Shown: positions 16,356 to 26,083, counted from the stretch's first letter. The stretch is DNA of 64,000 nucleotides from Cyclobacteriaceae bacterium (GCA_020832305.1 JAFIEV010000089.1:310001-374000); one strand, 5' to 3'. The notes: generated by a model not told the origin, from the sequence alone. Numbers and translations are program-made.

Positions 16356-17693
16356 ATGGCAACTTGGTTAAATGAGTGGCAACCGGAAGACCAGGAATTC
16401 TGGCAAAACAAAGGCAAAAAACTCGCATGGCGTACACTTTCAGTAACTACCCTTGCGCTTACATTGTCTTTTGCCTCATGGTTTATGATGAGCGCTATTG
16501 TGACCCGACTTAATGGTGTAGGGTTTTCCTTCACAGAAAAACAACTTTTTTGGCTGGCCGCTATGCCGGGGCTCGCAGCAGGCACTCTGCGCATCCTGCA
16601 CACATTCCTCATTCCGATTTATGGAACCCGTCATACCATCACCATTTCCACCTTCATAAAACTGATACCGGTTATTGGCATCGGTCTGGCTGTAATGAAT
16701 CCCAATACACCATTCTGGGTATTTATAGTACTTGCGCTGACCGCTGGTTTTGGAGGTGGTGATTTCTCTTCTTTTATGCCTTCTACCAATTTATTTTTTC
16801 CCGCCAGACTTAAGGGCACAGCCCTGGGCATTCAGGCAGGTATAGGAAACTTTGGGGTAAGCATAGCGCAGTTTATGACCCCGGTGATGCTGGGAATAGC
16901 CACCTATGGCGCTAACCAGACTTTTACCAAGAAAACTTACAGCGGGGAAATTATCAGTAATGAAATTTACCTGCAAAGTGCTGCGTTCTGGTATGCGCCC
17001 CTTCTTCTGATTATGGGAGTCCTTTGCTGGCGTTTGCTTCGAAGCGTGCCCGTAAAAGCCAGTTTCAAGGAACAGCTCGATATCTTTAAAGACAGGCACA
17101 CCTGGTATTGCACCATTACTTATTTTATGACATTTGGCACCTTTGCCGGTTTATCTGCCGCCTTCCCAATGATGATACATACCCTTTATGGCAGCTTTGA
17201 AGGTGCGCCAGATCCATTAAAATATGCTTTTTACGGACCACTCATAGGTTCTGCCTCGAGGGTATTGTTTGGTTTCGTAGCTGATAAAACAGGTGGTGCC
17301 ATACTTACTACCATAACCGGCCTCGGACTCATCGCCGGTGTAATCTGTGTCATTTCATTTGGATTGGTACAACCTACCGGAATGGAACAATTTCCACTGT
17401 TTATCGGCATTATGATGATGTTGTTTTTCTTCACCGGAGTTGGAAATGCCGCTACATTCAGGCAATATCCAATTATCTTTAAACATAATCCCAGACAGGC
17501 TGCAGGGGTAATCGGGTGGACAGCAGCCATTGCAGCTTACGGACCTTTTATATTCTCAATAGCCATTGGTTTTTTCATTGGCAATATGGGAAATGCCACC
17601 GGTTTCTTCTGGATTTTGGGCACCTTCCTGGTTTTGGCTACCATCATAAACTGGTACTATTACGGTCGTAAGGGCGCCGAAAGACCCAGCTAA
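16356..17693 (+). CDS. narK: NarK1-type nitrate transporter (MFS)
   Basis: ATG 16356 gives a 445-residue protein with about twelve helices and the NarK-typical start (WQPEDQEFW, then KLAWRTLSV). The nitrate-porter signature appears around GGGDFSSFMPSTNLFFP and LGIQAGIGNFG. The sequence is closest to the NarK1 group, known as nitrate/proton symporters. A start at 16314 would overlap the regulator gene. It is encoded directly before the membrane and catalytic subunits, so it probably supplies nitrate to a cytoplasmic reductase. A second, different NarK is at 27509. Confidence 0.92.
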   Translation: MATWLNEWQPEDQEFWQNKGKKLAWRTLSVTTLALTLSFASWFMMSAIVTRLNGVGFSFTEKQLFWLAAMPGLAAGTLRILHTFLIPIYGTRHTITISTFIKLIPVIGIGLAVMNPNTPFWVFIVLALTAGFGGGDFSSFMPSTNLFFPARLKGTALGIQAGIGNFGVSIAQFMTPVMLGIATYGANQTFTKKTYSGEIISNEIYLQSAAFWYAPLLLIMGVLCWRLLRSVPVKASFKEQLDIFKDRHTWYCTITYFMTFGTFAGLSAAFPMMIHTLYGSFEGAPDPLKYAFYGPLIGSASRVLFGFVADKTGGAILTTITGLGLIAGVICVISFGLVQPTGMEQFPLFIGIMMMLFFFTGVGNAATFRQYPIIFKHNPRQAAGVIGWTAAIAAYGPFIFSIAIGFFIGNMGNATGFFWILGTFLVLATIINWYYYGRKGAERPS

Positions 17694-17713
17694 GCGTATT
17701 AAAAGATAATATT

Positions 17714-18769
17714 ATGCTAAAATTATTTCAAACACTCAATACACAGGCACTCATAAAAGCCACCATCGCGGCTATTGCTGTTGTGATTCTGGTTTTGGCC
17801 GGCTCTAGAAACCTTCAAAATTTTGATGCGGCGCTCATTGCCTATTTACTCGGAACTGTTTTCGCAGTCTTTGGCATTGCCTATCGTTATTCGGTTTGGT
17901 TGCAAAGACCTCCTACCCGACTCTATTGGAGAAGAAGCTGGCAATTTTTGCTGAGTAAAGATTTTCCCAGTTATGCCTGGCGCTCACTGGTGTTGTTTTT
18001 CAAAAACATTCTGTTTCAACGCTTTATTTACCCGCGTGGAAAAACCCGTTGGATAGGGCATTTTCTGCTGGCCACCGGCTGTCTTATCGCCTTTGCTGTT
18101 ACCATTCCACTTACCTTTGGATGGGTGCATTTTACACTGGAGCAAGGTTCATTTTCTACCTATAATGCCAATTTTTTCGGTTTTAAAGCTGGAACATTTG
18201 AATTGGGTTCACCCATAGCCTTCCTCACTTTTCATGCCTTGGTATGGTGTTCGGTACTGGTAACCATAGGCGCTGTGATGATGATGAAAAGAAGGCTCAC
18301 CAATGGAGGCCTGATTGCAACACAAACTTTTGAAGGCGACTGGTTACCACTCATACTGCTCATTGCCATTTCCATTACCGGCCTGGGTATTTCTTATGAC
18401 TATACCTTTCTGCAGGGGCGTACCCATCAATTTATGTCGGTCACCCATGCTGTAACAGTAATTCTGTTTCTGGTTTGGATTCCCTTCGGAAAGTTTTTCC
18501 ATATTTTTCAAAGACTTGCCCAATTGGGCGCAAACATTTATAAAGTGGAAGGAGAGCGGCGTGGCATGGCCGTATGTCCGCATACATTAGAGCCATTTGC
18601 CTCCCATACCCATGTTGAAGACCTTAAGAATATAAGCCGTGATCTGGGCTTTGATTTCAGGTTGGAAAATGGAAAGAACCATCTGGATTTTTCTCCGGAA
18701 GGCAAGCGTTCAGCCCTGGCAAAAGCACATTTTGAGGCAAGAAAAAACTCAGGTAAATTTTTTGGATAA
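17714..18769 (+). CDS. NarI/DsrM-like b-type cytochrome membrane subunit
   Basis: A 351-residue protein with about six membrane helices (near 13-32, 39-60, 113-137, 167-192, 210-230 and 240-264) and a soluble C-terminus of about 85 residues. H116, H174, H238, H245 and H263 lie in or beside helices. The last helix, HAVTVILFLVWIPFGKFFHIF, resembles the heme-binding end of NarI/DsrM proteins. I infer a quinol-oxidising cytochrome b that passes electrons to the molybdoenzyme encoded 17 bases downstream. The cytoplasmic tail has a CPHTLEPFASHTH segment that might bind metal. It differs from classical NarI in length and tail. Confidence 0.78.
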   Translation: MLKLFQTLNTQALIKATIAAIAVVILVLAGSRNLQNFDAALIAYLLGTVFAVFGIAYRYSVWLQRPPTRLYWRRSWQFLLSKDFPSYAWRSLVLFFKNILFQRFIYPRGKTRWIGHFLLATGCLIAFAVTIPLTFGWVHFTLEQGSFSTYNANFFGFKAGTFELGSPIAFLTFHALVWCSVLVTIGAVMMMKRRLTNGGLIATQTFEGDWLPLILLIAISITGLGISYDYTFLQGRTHQFMSVTHAVTVILFLVWIPFGKFFHIFQRLAQLGANIYKVEGERRGMAVCPHTLEPFASHTHVEDLKNISRDLGFDFRLENGKNHLDFSPEGKRSALAKAHFEARKNSGKFFG

Positions 18770-18786
18770 TCTTTTAAAAGAATATT

Positions 18787-21003
18787 ATGGCTACATTACC
18801 CATATCAACAGATAAAATCATTGAAAAATACGGGCCGCATAAAGCCTATACTCCTGCCAGTGGGTTTCATGGCAGCCATGAACCCGACAGGCTGGTCAAA
18901 ACCCATTGCTGTTTTTGTGGCATGCAGTGCGGTATACAGCTTAAGGTAAAGGACAATACCATTGCCGGATTTGAACCCTGGATGGAGTTTCCCTTTAATG
19001 AAGGAAGGCTGTGTCCTAAAGGCGTGCAAAGATACCTGCAAAACAATCATCCCGATCGCCTTCTGCATCCATTGCAACGGGTGGAAGGAAAAGGGTTTGA
19101 AAATATTGGCTGGGACAAAGCCATGGATAGAACAATTAGTGAAATCAGGCGAATCCAGGAACAGTATGGGCAGGATGCTTTTGGAATGCTTTCCGGAGTT
19201 TCACTTACCAATGAAAAAAGTTATATGATTGGAAAATTTGCCCGTGTGGCACTAAAGACAGCCAATCTCGATTACAATGGAAGGCTTTGTATGGTAAGCG
19301 CCGGAGCTGGTAATAAAAAAGCTTTTGGTCTCGACCGGATATCCAACAGCTGGAGTGATCTGGCAGGCGCTGAAGTGATCATCATAGCTGGCACCAATGT
19401 GAGTGAGACCTTCCCTACCCTCACCCATTACATCTGGCAGGCACGAGACAGAGGCGCTAAACTCGTTGTTATTGACCCGCGAGTCACACCCATTGCAAGA
19501 ACTGCAGATCTGCATTTGCCTGTTAAACCGGGTACCGATTCAGCGCTCTACGGGGCTATGCTGAAGATACTGGTTGACAATGACTGGCTGGATCACGATT
19601 TTATACAACATCATACTTCCGGCTTTGATAAAACCATTGAAGCTGTCAAGGATTATGACCTGGCCTGGGCTGAAAAAACCACCGGCATTCCTGCTGATAA
19701 AATTTTACAGGCCGCTACCTGGTGGGGTAAGGCATCCACCAGCTTTTTATTGCATGCCCGTGGCATCGAACACCACACAAAGGGTGTAGATAATGTTTTG
19801 GGTTGTATTAACCTGGTATTGGCTACCGGAAGAATCGGTAAGCCTTATTGTGGTTATGGCACAATAACCGGACAGGGCAATGGTCAGGGCGGAAGAGAAC
19901 ACGGTCATAAATGTGATCAATTGCCAGGAAACCGGGATATCACCAACCCCGAACATCGTAAATATATCGCCGGTGTTTGGGGTATAGAAGAATCTGAGAT
20001 GCCTGGAAAAGGATTATCGGCCTATGAAATGATCGAAGCCATCCACCGTGGAGAAGTAAAAGGACTGATAACCATTTGCTTTAACCCATTGGTTTCACTA
20101 CCCAACAATAATTTTGTAAGAGAAGCTTTTGAAAAACTTGAATATTATGTAGCCATTGACTTTTTCCTAAATGAAACGGCCAGGCATGCCGATTTAATCC
20201 TGCCAGGTTCATTACATGAGGAAGAAGAAGGAACTGTTACAACTGCCGAAGGCAGGGTGGTTAAGATCAACCAGGCCATTACACCTCCTGGTGAGGCTCG
20301 TAAAGATAGTGATATCCTGATCGAACTCGCCCAAAGACTGGGTGCAGGAGATAAATTCAATTATTCCTGCAGCGAAGATATCTTTAATGAACTGCGGGTT
20401 GCCTCCAAAGGTGGAACCGCTGACTATTATGGCATTACCTATGAAAAAATAGAGAAAAACATGGGTGTATTCTGGCCATGTCCCGACCTGGACCATCCGG
20501 GTACACCAAGGCTCTGGGAAGATCGGAAATTCAAAACACCAGATGGCAAGGCACACTTCAATCCGGTTCCCTATCGCGATCCATCTGAAGTAGTTGATAC
20601 AGAATTTCCTGTCGTATTAACAACCGGACGGGTCGTTTCGCAATACCTGAGTGGTTCACAGACGAGAAGAATCGGCAAGCTGGTCGATCAGTATCCTGAA
20701 CCTTTGCTGGAGATCCATCCCAAACTGGCAGCAAAATACAATATTAAAAACCGCGAACTGGTTAAAGTTAGTACCCGCCGTGGTGAAGCTTTTTTCCCTG
20801 CTCAACTTGTAGAAACCATCAGGGAAGATACCGTTTTCATCCCCTACCATTGGGGCGGCAAACAATCGGCCAATCAGCTCACCATAGGAACCCTTGATCC
20901 GGTATCAAAAATACCTGAATTTAAGGTTTGTGCCTGTCGACTTGAGCCAACCGGCCAACAAGGCACTGAAAAAATGAAAGAAACCGCGTATCAGAGTTAT
21001 TAA
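18787..21003 (+). CDS. NasA/NarB-like molybdopterin oxidoreductase, probable nitrate reductase
   Basis: A 738-residue bis-MGD enzyme. The N-terminus binds one [4Fe-4S] cluster through C41, C44, C48 and C76, with the electron-relay Lys in CPKG (K78). C168 in [11 protein letters not shown] is the likely Mo ligand, as in NasA, NapA and formate dehydrogenases. The cofactor-binding stretch [17 protein letters not shown] is present and the C-terminal domain looks complete. No Tat signal is seen, so it should be cytoplasmic. Length suits NarB/NasC-type reductases (about 710-730) rather than NarG (about 1,200). Gene context (NarK, cytochrome b, Fe-S subunit, Moco genes) supports nitrate as substrate; formate dehydrogenase is the main alternative. 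Confidence 0.85.
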   Translation: MATLPISTDKIIEKYGPHKAYTPASGFHGSHEPDRLVKTHCCFCGMQCGIQLKVKDNTIAGFEPWMEFPFNEGRLCPKGVQRYLQNNHPDRLLHPLQRVEGKGFENIGWDKAMDRTISEIRRIQEQYGQDAFGMLSGVSLTNEKSYMIGKFARVALKTANLDYNGRLCMVSAGAGNKKAFGLDRISNSWSDLAGAEVIIIAGTNVSETFPTLTHYIWQARDRGAKLVVIDPRVTPIARTADLHLPVKPGTDSALYGAMLKILVDNDWLDHDFIQHHTSGFDKTIEAVKDYDLAWAEKTTGIPADKILQAATWWGKASTSFLLHARGIEHHTKGVDNVLGCINLVLATGRIGKPYCGYGTITGQGNGQGGREHGHKCDQLPGNRDITNPEHRKYIAGVWGIEESEMPGKGLSAYEMIEAIHRGEVKGLITICFNPLVSLPNNNFVREAFEKLEYYVAIDFFLNETARHADLILPGSLHEEEEGTVTTAEGRVVKINQAITPPGEARKDSDILIELAQRLGAGDKFNYSCSEDIFNELRVASKGGTADYYGITYEKIEKNMGVFWPCPDLDHPGTPRLWEDRKFKTPDGKAHFNPVPYRDPSEVVDTEFPVVLTTGRVVSQYLSGSQTRRIGKLVDQYPEPLLEIHPKLAAKYNIKNRELVKVSTRRGEAFFPAQLVETIREDTVFIPYHWGGKQSANQLTIGTLDPVSKIPEFKVCACRLEPTGQQGTEKMKETAYQSY

Positions 21004-21022
21004 TAAACCAAAATTTTATACC

Positions 21023-21592
21023 ATGCCCAATACCAAATATAACCAGCAAATGGAGTTTTTCATAGACATGCAGCGATGTATAGGCTGTCATGCCTGTGAA
21101 ATGGCCTGTGCTGAATGTGAAACCAATGGTCAGGAAAGCATGATCCACATACATTATGTAGACCGCGCCGTATCGGTACAAACCACCGTACAGGTATGCA
21201 TGCATTGTGAGGATCCGGTATGTGCCAATGTTTGTCCTGCCGACGCCATTACCAAAGACGATTTTGGCGTAGTCCATACGGCCAATACTTCTCGGTGCAT
21301 AGGTTGCTCCAATTGTGTACTGGCCTGCCCCTTCGGTGTTCCTATTAAGAGCGAACCTCAGGAGCTTATGATGAAGTGTAATATGTGTTACGACCGTACA
21401 AGTGCAGGTAAAAAGCCTATGTGTGCTACTGTCTGCCCAAGTCAGGCATTATACTATGGTACCCGTGAGGAAATCAGCAAAATGCGGCCCGACAGTGTTC
21501 CTGTTAATACCTTTCAGTTTGGAGAGCAGGAAGTAAAAACAAAAGTAAATATAATGATGCCCAAAGGCAGTACACACCTCAAAGTTCATTAA
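21023..21592 (+). CDS. Four-cluster ferredoxin-type electron-transfer subunit
   Basis: A 189-residue DmsB/NrfC-like protein with cysteine groups for four [4Fe-4S] clusters: [37 protein letters not shown] and CNMCYD...CATVCP. There is no signal peptide, so it should be cytoplasmic like the catalytic subunit 19 bases upstream. It probably carries electrons from the membrane subunit to the molybdenum centre. The C-terminal 40 residues ([11 protein letters not shown] onward) are a tail without cluster ligands. It lies 11 bases before the Rieske gene. Confidence 0.92.
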   Translation: MPNTKYNQQMEFFIDMQRCIGCHACEMACAECETNGQESMIHIHYVDRAVSVQTTVQVCMHCEDPVCANVCPADAITKDDFGVVHTANTSRCIGCSNCVLACPFGVPIKSEPQELMMKCNMCYDRTSAGKKPMCATVCPSQALYYGTREEISKMRPDSVPVNTFQFGEQEVKTKVNIMMPKGSTHLKVH

Positions 21593-21603
21593 TTCAAATC
21601 ATT

Positions 21604-22128
21604 ATGGCAGAAAATAAAAATTCAACCGATAAAATCCCCAACTGGAAAAGAGACTTTCCGGTAGACCAGGAGGAGGCAACCCATGTATCCAGAAGAGAAT
21701 TTGCCAAGTTTCTGGGTCTGCTATCAGGAGCACTGGCCCTGGGGAATGGGGCAATTGTCGTAAAGAGCATGGCATTTCCTCATAAAGCCCTGGAAGGCGA
21801 GCATTTTGTTTGCAATGTGGCAGACCTTGCGCCCGGAGAAATGCATCAATTTGAAATTGAGGGAAGTAAAAGCATACCCTATATTCTCATTCACCTGCCA
21901 GAAGGAGGGTGGCGTGCATTTGAACAAAAATGTACCCACCTGGCCTGTGCCGTGAGGTACAGAGCCGACATCGACCGGATCGAGTGCCCATGTCACCGGG
22001 GTTATTTCGATGCAAGAACCGGCGTGGTAATAGAAGGTCCGCCCCCAAGGCCATTGCCACAGCTAGAGGCAGTTGACAAAAATGGAAAAATCTATGTCAG
22101 GGCTATGTCAGAACCTCTAAATGTATAA
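21604..22128 (+). CDS. Rieske [2Fe-2S] protein with twin-arginine leader
   Basis: A 174-residue protein with SRREFAKFLGLL (R30-R31) and a hydrophobic stretch typical of a Tat signal-anchor, then a Rieske fold. Cluster ligands are C110, H112, C128 and H131 (CTHLAC and CPCHRGYF). C115 and C130 add the disulfide pair found in bc1-type, high-potential Rieske proteins. This predicts a domain outside the cytoplasm, anchored by its N-terminus. It may act with the cytochrome b subunit in quinol oxidation. It sits between the ferredoxin subunit and a small membrane protein in an evident operon. Confidence 0.9.
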   Translation: MAENKNSTDKIPNWKRDFPVDQEEATHVSRREFAKFLGLLSGALALGNGAIVVKSMAFPHKALEGEHFVCNVADLAPGEMHQFEIEGSKSIPYILIHLPEGGWRAFEQKCTHLACAVRYRADIDRIECPCHRGYFDARTGVVIEGPPPRPLPQLEAVDKNGKIYVRAMSEPLNV

Positions 22129-22131
22129 ACC

Positions 22132-22386
22132 ATGAGTGATTTCAGATATTCACAAAACGAGGCGCATCCCAATAAAACCAATACCTTGATGACAGGCATT
22201 ATAGTACTTTTAATTTGCCTGGTTACCATTCAGATATGGCTGTTATACAGCGCACTTAACAATGCGCTTGAAGAAAATTTTGGCATCGCCCTTGCAACTT
22301 TTTTTGGTTCTTTGGTGTTGGCTTTAGTATCTTTCTGGTTATTGAGATACCTGCCCGAACCAAGGATTATCAAATCGAGAAAATAA
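22132..22386 (+). CDS. Small two-helix membrane protein of the nitrate-reduction operon
   Basis: An 84-residue protein with two predicted membrane helices (about 20-42 and 51-71) and a basic end (RIIKSRK). It starts 3 bases after the Rieske stop and shares its last base with the moaA start (TAATG), so translation is coupled. I do not recognise a family with certainty. The context suggests a small structural subunit of the membrane complex formed with the cytochrome b and Rieske proteins. Confidence 0.75.
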   Translation: MSDFRYSQNEAHPNKTNTLMTGIIVLLICLVTIQIWLLYSALNNALEENFGIALATFFGSLVLALVSFWLLRYLPEPRIIKSRK

Positions 22387-23366
22387 TGCTTAAAGATACA
22401 TTCAACCGGGTACATGATTATTTGAGGATTTCACTTACCGACAGCTGCAACTTCCGGTGCCAGTATTGCATGCCGGAAGAAAACATACAATGCATGCCGT
22501 CTTCAAAATTGATGAGTTCGCAAGAAATCGATCATCTTAGCTCGGTGTTTGTTTCCCTTGGTGTTAAAAAAATACGACTTACCGGCGGTGAACCCCTGGT
22601 TCGGAAAGAGTTTGCGGAAATAGCCCAGAGACTAGCGAAGTACCCGGTAAAGCTTACTCTTACGACCAATGGGGTCTTGGCAGATAAGTTTTTACCCGTC
22701 TTTAAAGATACAGGAATCAAGTCTGTAAATGTAAGCCTCGACACCCTGAAACCCGATGTATTTTATGCAATGACACGGCGCAATCAATTTAATAAGGTTT
22801 GGCAAAACATTATGTTGCTCATAGAACAGGGTTTTCATGTAAAAATTAATGTCGTTGCTATGGAGGGTGTGGTTGAAAATGAAATCCTCGATTTTGTGGC
22901 ACTAACCCAGGACCTTCCTGTGCATGTTCGGTTTATTGAGTTTATGCCATTTGAAGGAAACCGATGGGTAAGCAATAAAGTAGTAACCGCCACTCAAATG
23001 CTTAAACTTGTCAGAGAGTCATATCAGATACAAAAACTCAGTGATGACATCAATGACACTGCCAAAAAGTATGTAGTTCCCGGGCATAAAGGCACTTTTG
23101 CTTTTATCACCACCATGAGTGAACATTTTTGTGGTACCTGCAACCGCTTAAGGCTTACTGCCGATGGCAAAATCAAAAATTGCCTGTTCGGAAAAGAAGA
23201 GATCGATCTTCTGAGTGTTCTCAGAAATGGCGGGGATGTGGAACCTTTCATTTTTAAATCTGTACAGCGGAAATATGCCGTAATGGGTGGTCAGTTTGAA
23301 CATGGATATAAACAAACAACAGCAACAGAATTAGAAAACCGCTCCATGATTCGCATAGGAGGATAA
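22386..23366 (+). CDS. moaA: GTP 3',8-cyclase MoaA
   Basis: First step of molybdenum-cofactor synthesis. The 326-residue radical SAM enzyme has the N-terminal SAM cluster motif CNFRCQYC, the C-terminal second cluster in HFCGTCNRLRLT plus CLFG, and the Gly-Gly end (RIGG) needed for GTP cyclisation. Its start overlaps the previous stop by one base. Being in the reductase operon ties cofactor supply to enzyme expression. Confidence 0.96.
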   Translation: MLKDTFNRVHDYLRISLTDSCNFRCQYCMPEENIQCMPSSKLMSSQEIDHLSSVFVSLGVKKIRLTGGEPLVRKEFAEIAQRLAKYPVKLTLTTNGVLADKFLPVFKDTGIKSVNVSLDTLKPDVFYAMTRRNQFNKVWQNIMLLIEQGFHVKINVVAMEGVVENEILDFVALTQDLPVHVRFIEFMPFEGNRWVSNKVVTATQMLKLVRESYQIQKLSDDINDTAKKYVVPGHKGTFAFITTMSEHFCGTCNRLRLTADGKIKNCLFGKEEIDLLSVLRNGGDVEPFIFKSVQRKYAVMGGQFEHGYKQTTATELENRSMIRIGG

Positions 23367-23397
23367 TGGTGAGCTTAATATAGACTGAACAATTACG

Positions 23398-24138
23398 ATG
23401 TCAACGGAATACGTATTTATCTTACTTTGCATTGCCATGCCGCTGGTTGCTTTTTTATATGCATCCGTAGGCCATGGAGGGGCCAGCAGTTACCTCATGC
23501 TGCTCACCCTGCTCAACTTTGCACCAGAGCAGATACGTCCGACCGCGCTCATTCTCAATATGTTCGTTTCGCTTATTGCTTTTCTTTCTTACCGAAAGGC
23601 CTGTGTATTCCCACAAAAGTTATTTCTGGCCCTGGTTATTTTTTCAATACCGGCCGCATTTATAGGAGGAACCATTCAAATGGACACGGTGCTGTATAAA
23701 AAGATTTTAGGTTTTTTACTACTGTTCCCCGCTCTGCGTTTTCTCAATGTATTTCCCGTGGCGAATAAAATAAAGATAGAAAGACAATGGTGGATGGCGC
23801 CCTTATTGGGAATCAGTATTGGTTTAGTTTCTGGTATGATTGGGATTGGGGGTGGTATTATTTTGTCTCCTGTTATTCTTATGCTTGGTTGGGCAGCAAT
23901 GAAAGAAACAGCAGCCCTAAGTGCTTTGTTTATCTTTGTAAATTCTGTTGCCGGCTTTCTGGGTTCTAAAGCCATGGGCATCCAAATCGATGCTGCATTA
24001 TGGCTTCTTATGCCCCTTACGATAGCAGGAGGTGCATTGGGTGCCTATTACGGCGCTCACAGATTCAATGTAAAAATTATTAAATACGCTTTAACCCTGG
24101 TGCTTTTTATTGCATCAATAAAACTCATATGGACATAA
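23398..24138 (+). CDS. TauE/SafE-family membrane permease
   Basis: A 246-residue membrane protein with about eight helices, the family's GHGGASSYLMLL motif near the N-terminus and GLVSGMIGIGGGIILSP at mid-length (the two duplicated signature halves). The family exports or imports sulfite, sulfoacetate or related small anions. Its place inside a Moco gene run, overlapping mobA by 10 bases, hints at sulfur or oxyanion transport linked to the cofactor, but no substrate can be read from sequence. Confidence 0.87.
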   Translation: MSTEYVFILLCIAMPLVAFLYASVGHGGASSYLMLLTLLNFAPEQIRPTALILNMFVSLIAFLSYRKACVFPQKLFLALVIFSIPAAFIGGTIQMDTVLYKKILGFLLLFPALRFLNVFPVANKIKIERQWWMAPLLGISIGLVSGMIGIGGGIILSPVILMLGWAAMKETAALSALFIFVNSVAGFLGSKAMGIQIDAALWLLMPLTIAGGALGAYYGAHRFNVKIIKYALTLVLFIASIKLIWT

Positions 24139-24731
24139 AACAGGCAAATAATATCGAAGCTTTTATCCTGGCAGGAGGCAGGAGCCGCCGCATGGGACAA
24201 GATAAAGGACTTATGCAGCTGGGCAACAAACCCATGGTGCGTTATACCCTTGAAGAACTGGAAAAGCTGCATTTACCGGTCTCCATTATTTCAGGCCGGG
24301 CAGAATACGCGGCATACGGGCACAGTGTTTTCGCTGACATCGTGGAAGGCCGGGGACCCATGGGGGGGCTTTACACAGCCATGATGAGAAGTCGGGCCGA
24401 TCAGGTACTGTTGCTAAGTTGTGATGCTCCCGGCATCAGCGCTCAGGCACTCAGGCATCTTCTTTCAAAGGCAGAAAATGAACTGATCACCGTTGCAGGT
24501 TTTGATAAGAAAATCAATCCGCTTTTTGCCATATATCCGCTTTCCATGCTTAATGAAGTAAAAAACCGCATGGATGCCGGTAAATTGCGTATGCATGAAT
24601 TTATTGAAGCACAGCCACACAAAATTGTTGACCTTAGCTGGATGGAACAAGAATGCAATGCACTATCACTCAATATAAATACTCCTGAAGATATACAACT
24701 TTTTTTGAAAGCATGGAAAAAAACCGGATAA
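24129..24731 (+). CDS. mobA: Molybdenum cofactor guanylyltransferase MobA
   Basis: A 200-residue nucleotidyltransferase with the LAGGRSRRMGQDKG signature (14-27), GPMGGLYTAM and LLLSCDAPG. It attaches GMP to Mo-molybdopterin to form MGD, the cofactor form used by the NasA-like enzyme encoded upstream. It overlaps the TauE-type gene by 10 bases and moaD by 19 bases. A separate cytidylyltransferase domain is at 45412-47145. Confidence 0.93.
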   Translation: MDIKQANNIEAFILAGGRSRRMGQDKGLMQLGNKPMVRYTLEELEKLHLPVSIISGRAEYAAYGHSVFADIVEGRGPMGGLYTAMMRSRADQVLLLSCDAPGISAQALRHLLSKAENELITVAGFDKKINPLFAIYPLSMLNEVKNRMDAGKLRMHEFIEAQPHKIVDLSWMEQECNALSLNINTPEDIQLFLKAWKKTG

Positions 24732-24955
24732 AGATCCTGGCTTTCGGTCAGTTAACCGATCATGTAGCCAGTAGTGGCTTTGAAATGGATTTTGTGCAGG
24801 ATACAGACACACTTAAGGAACGGTTATATGAAAACTATCCCGGACTTAAAAATCTTCATTTCAGCATAGCGGTAGATAAAAAAATCGTGAATTCAAATAC
24901 CCATCTGGCGGCTGGTTGTGAAATAGCTTTACTCCCTCCCTTTTCCGGAGGATAA
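24713..24955 (+). CDS. moaD: Molybdopterin synthase small subunit MoaD
   Basis: An 80-residue beta-grasp (ubiquitin-like) protein ending PPFSGG; the terminal Gly-Gly is adenylated by MoeB and made into the thiocarboxylate that supplies sulfur to molybdopterin. Overlaps mobA by 19 bases and precedes moeB by 3 bases. Length and C-terminus are fully typical. Confidence 0.93.
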   Translation: MEKNRIKILAFGQLTDHVASSGFEMDFVQDTDTLKERLYENYPGLKNLHFSIAVDKKIVNSNTHLAAGCEIALLPPFSGG

Positions 24956-24958
24956 TGC

Positions 24959-26083
24959 ATGGCAATTATGATGAACAGATTTGAAAGGCAAGTAAAATTG
25001 CCGGGAATAGGTCGGGAAGGGCAGCAAAAACTGCAACAGGCTAAAGTGCTGGTTATCGGAGCCGGAGGACTGGGTTGTCCCGCCCTGTTGTACCTGGCCG
25101 CAGCCGGGGTTGGTACCCTGGGTATCGTAGATGGTGATATAGTGGATGCCAGCAACCTCAACCGACAGATACTTTTTGGAGCTAACGATGTTGGTAAACC
25201 TAAAACCGCCTGCGCAGCTGCGATGCTCAGGAAAAAATATCCAGATGTTCATCTGATTAGCTATTCATTTTACCTCAGAGCTGAAAATATTACAGAAGTA
25301 TTACAGGATTTTGACATTGTACTTGACGGATCAGATAATTTTGAAACGCGCTATCTGGTGAATGACGCTTGTATGCTCATGGAAAAACCCTTTGTCATGG
25401 GGGCCATCTATCAATTTGAAGGGCAAATAGGGCTGTTCAACGACCGCCGGGAAGAATGTACCTCCGTGCAATACCGGGATCTGTACCCCGAACCTCCGCC
25501 GGCTGGTCAGATTCCAGATTGCAATCAAAGCGGTGTATTAGGCGTATTGCCCGGCATCATCGGGACTCTCCAGGCTACCGAAGTTATTAAGTATATCTGT
25601 GACCTTGATAAACCCAAATCTCCTACCCTGCTTATTTACAACATGCTGAAGCAACAATTTTACCATTTGGAGATTACGCCAAATCCAGAGAATTCCATCA
25701 AACTGCCGGCCAATAAAGAAGCATTAAAAAATACCGATTATTCGGTAATCTGTGGAGCAGGCACCGAAGAAATAAGCTGGGAATATGCCCTGGACATTGC
25801 GAAAAAGTCGATGGGAAAAACAGCCCTTGTCGATGTGAGGGAATATGGCGAATTACCAGAATTGCAGAATCCAAATTGCATAAAATTACCGCTTTCAAAT
25901 TTGGAAAGTCAGGTAAAGGAACTTCAAAACCTTCAAAACCTAATAATTTTTTGCCAATCCGGTATCCGGAGTCAAAAAGCATACAAACGGCTTAGGGAAA
26001 TCTATCCCTATAAAACCATACTTTCCATTAAGGGAGGCATAAATGCCGCAGCGAGTACTAAAATTTTCAAAGACAATGCCTGA
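24959..26083 (+). CDS. moeB: MoeB-type adenylyltransferase fused to rhodanese
   Basis: A 374-residue two-domain protein. Residues 1-250 are a ThiF/MoeB E1-like domain with the nucleotide motif GAGGLGC (34-40) and NLNRQ. Residues 265-374 are a rhodanese domain with active-site C332 in FCQSGIRS. Such MoeZ/MoeBR proteins both adenylate MoaD and transfer sulfur to it. The metal-binding Cys pairs common in MoeB (CxxC) are not clear. ATG 24959 is used; ATGs at 24968 and 24971 are alternatives. It overlaps moaE by 8 bases. Confidence 0.9.
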   Translation: MAIMMNRFERQVKLPGIGREGQQKLQQAKVLVIGAGGLGCPALLYLAAAGVGTLGIVDGDIVDASNLNRQILFGANDVGKPKTACAAAMLRKKYPDVHLISYSFYLRAENITEVLQDFDIVLDGSDNFETRYLVNDACMLMEKPFVMGAIYQFEGQIGLFNDRREECTSVQYRDLYPEPPPAGQIPDCNQSGVLGVLPGIIGTLQATEVIKYICDLDKPKSPTLLIYNMLKQQFYHLEITPNPENSIKLPANKEALKNTDYSVICGAGTEEISWEYALDIAKKSMGKTALVDVREYGELPELQNPNCIKLPLSNLESQVKELQNLQNLIIFCQSGIRSQKAYKRLREIYPYKTILSIKGGINAAASTKIFKDNA

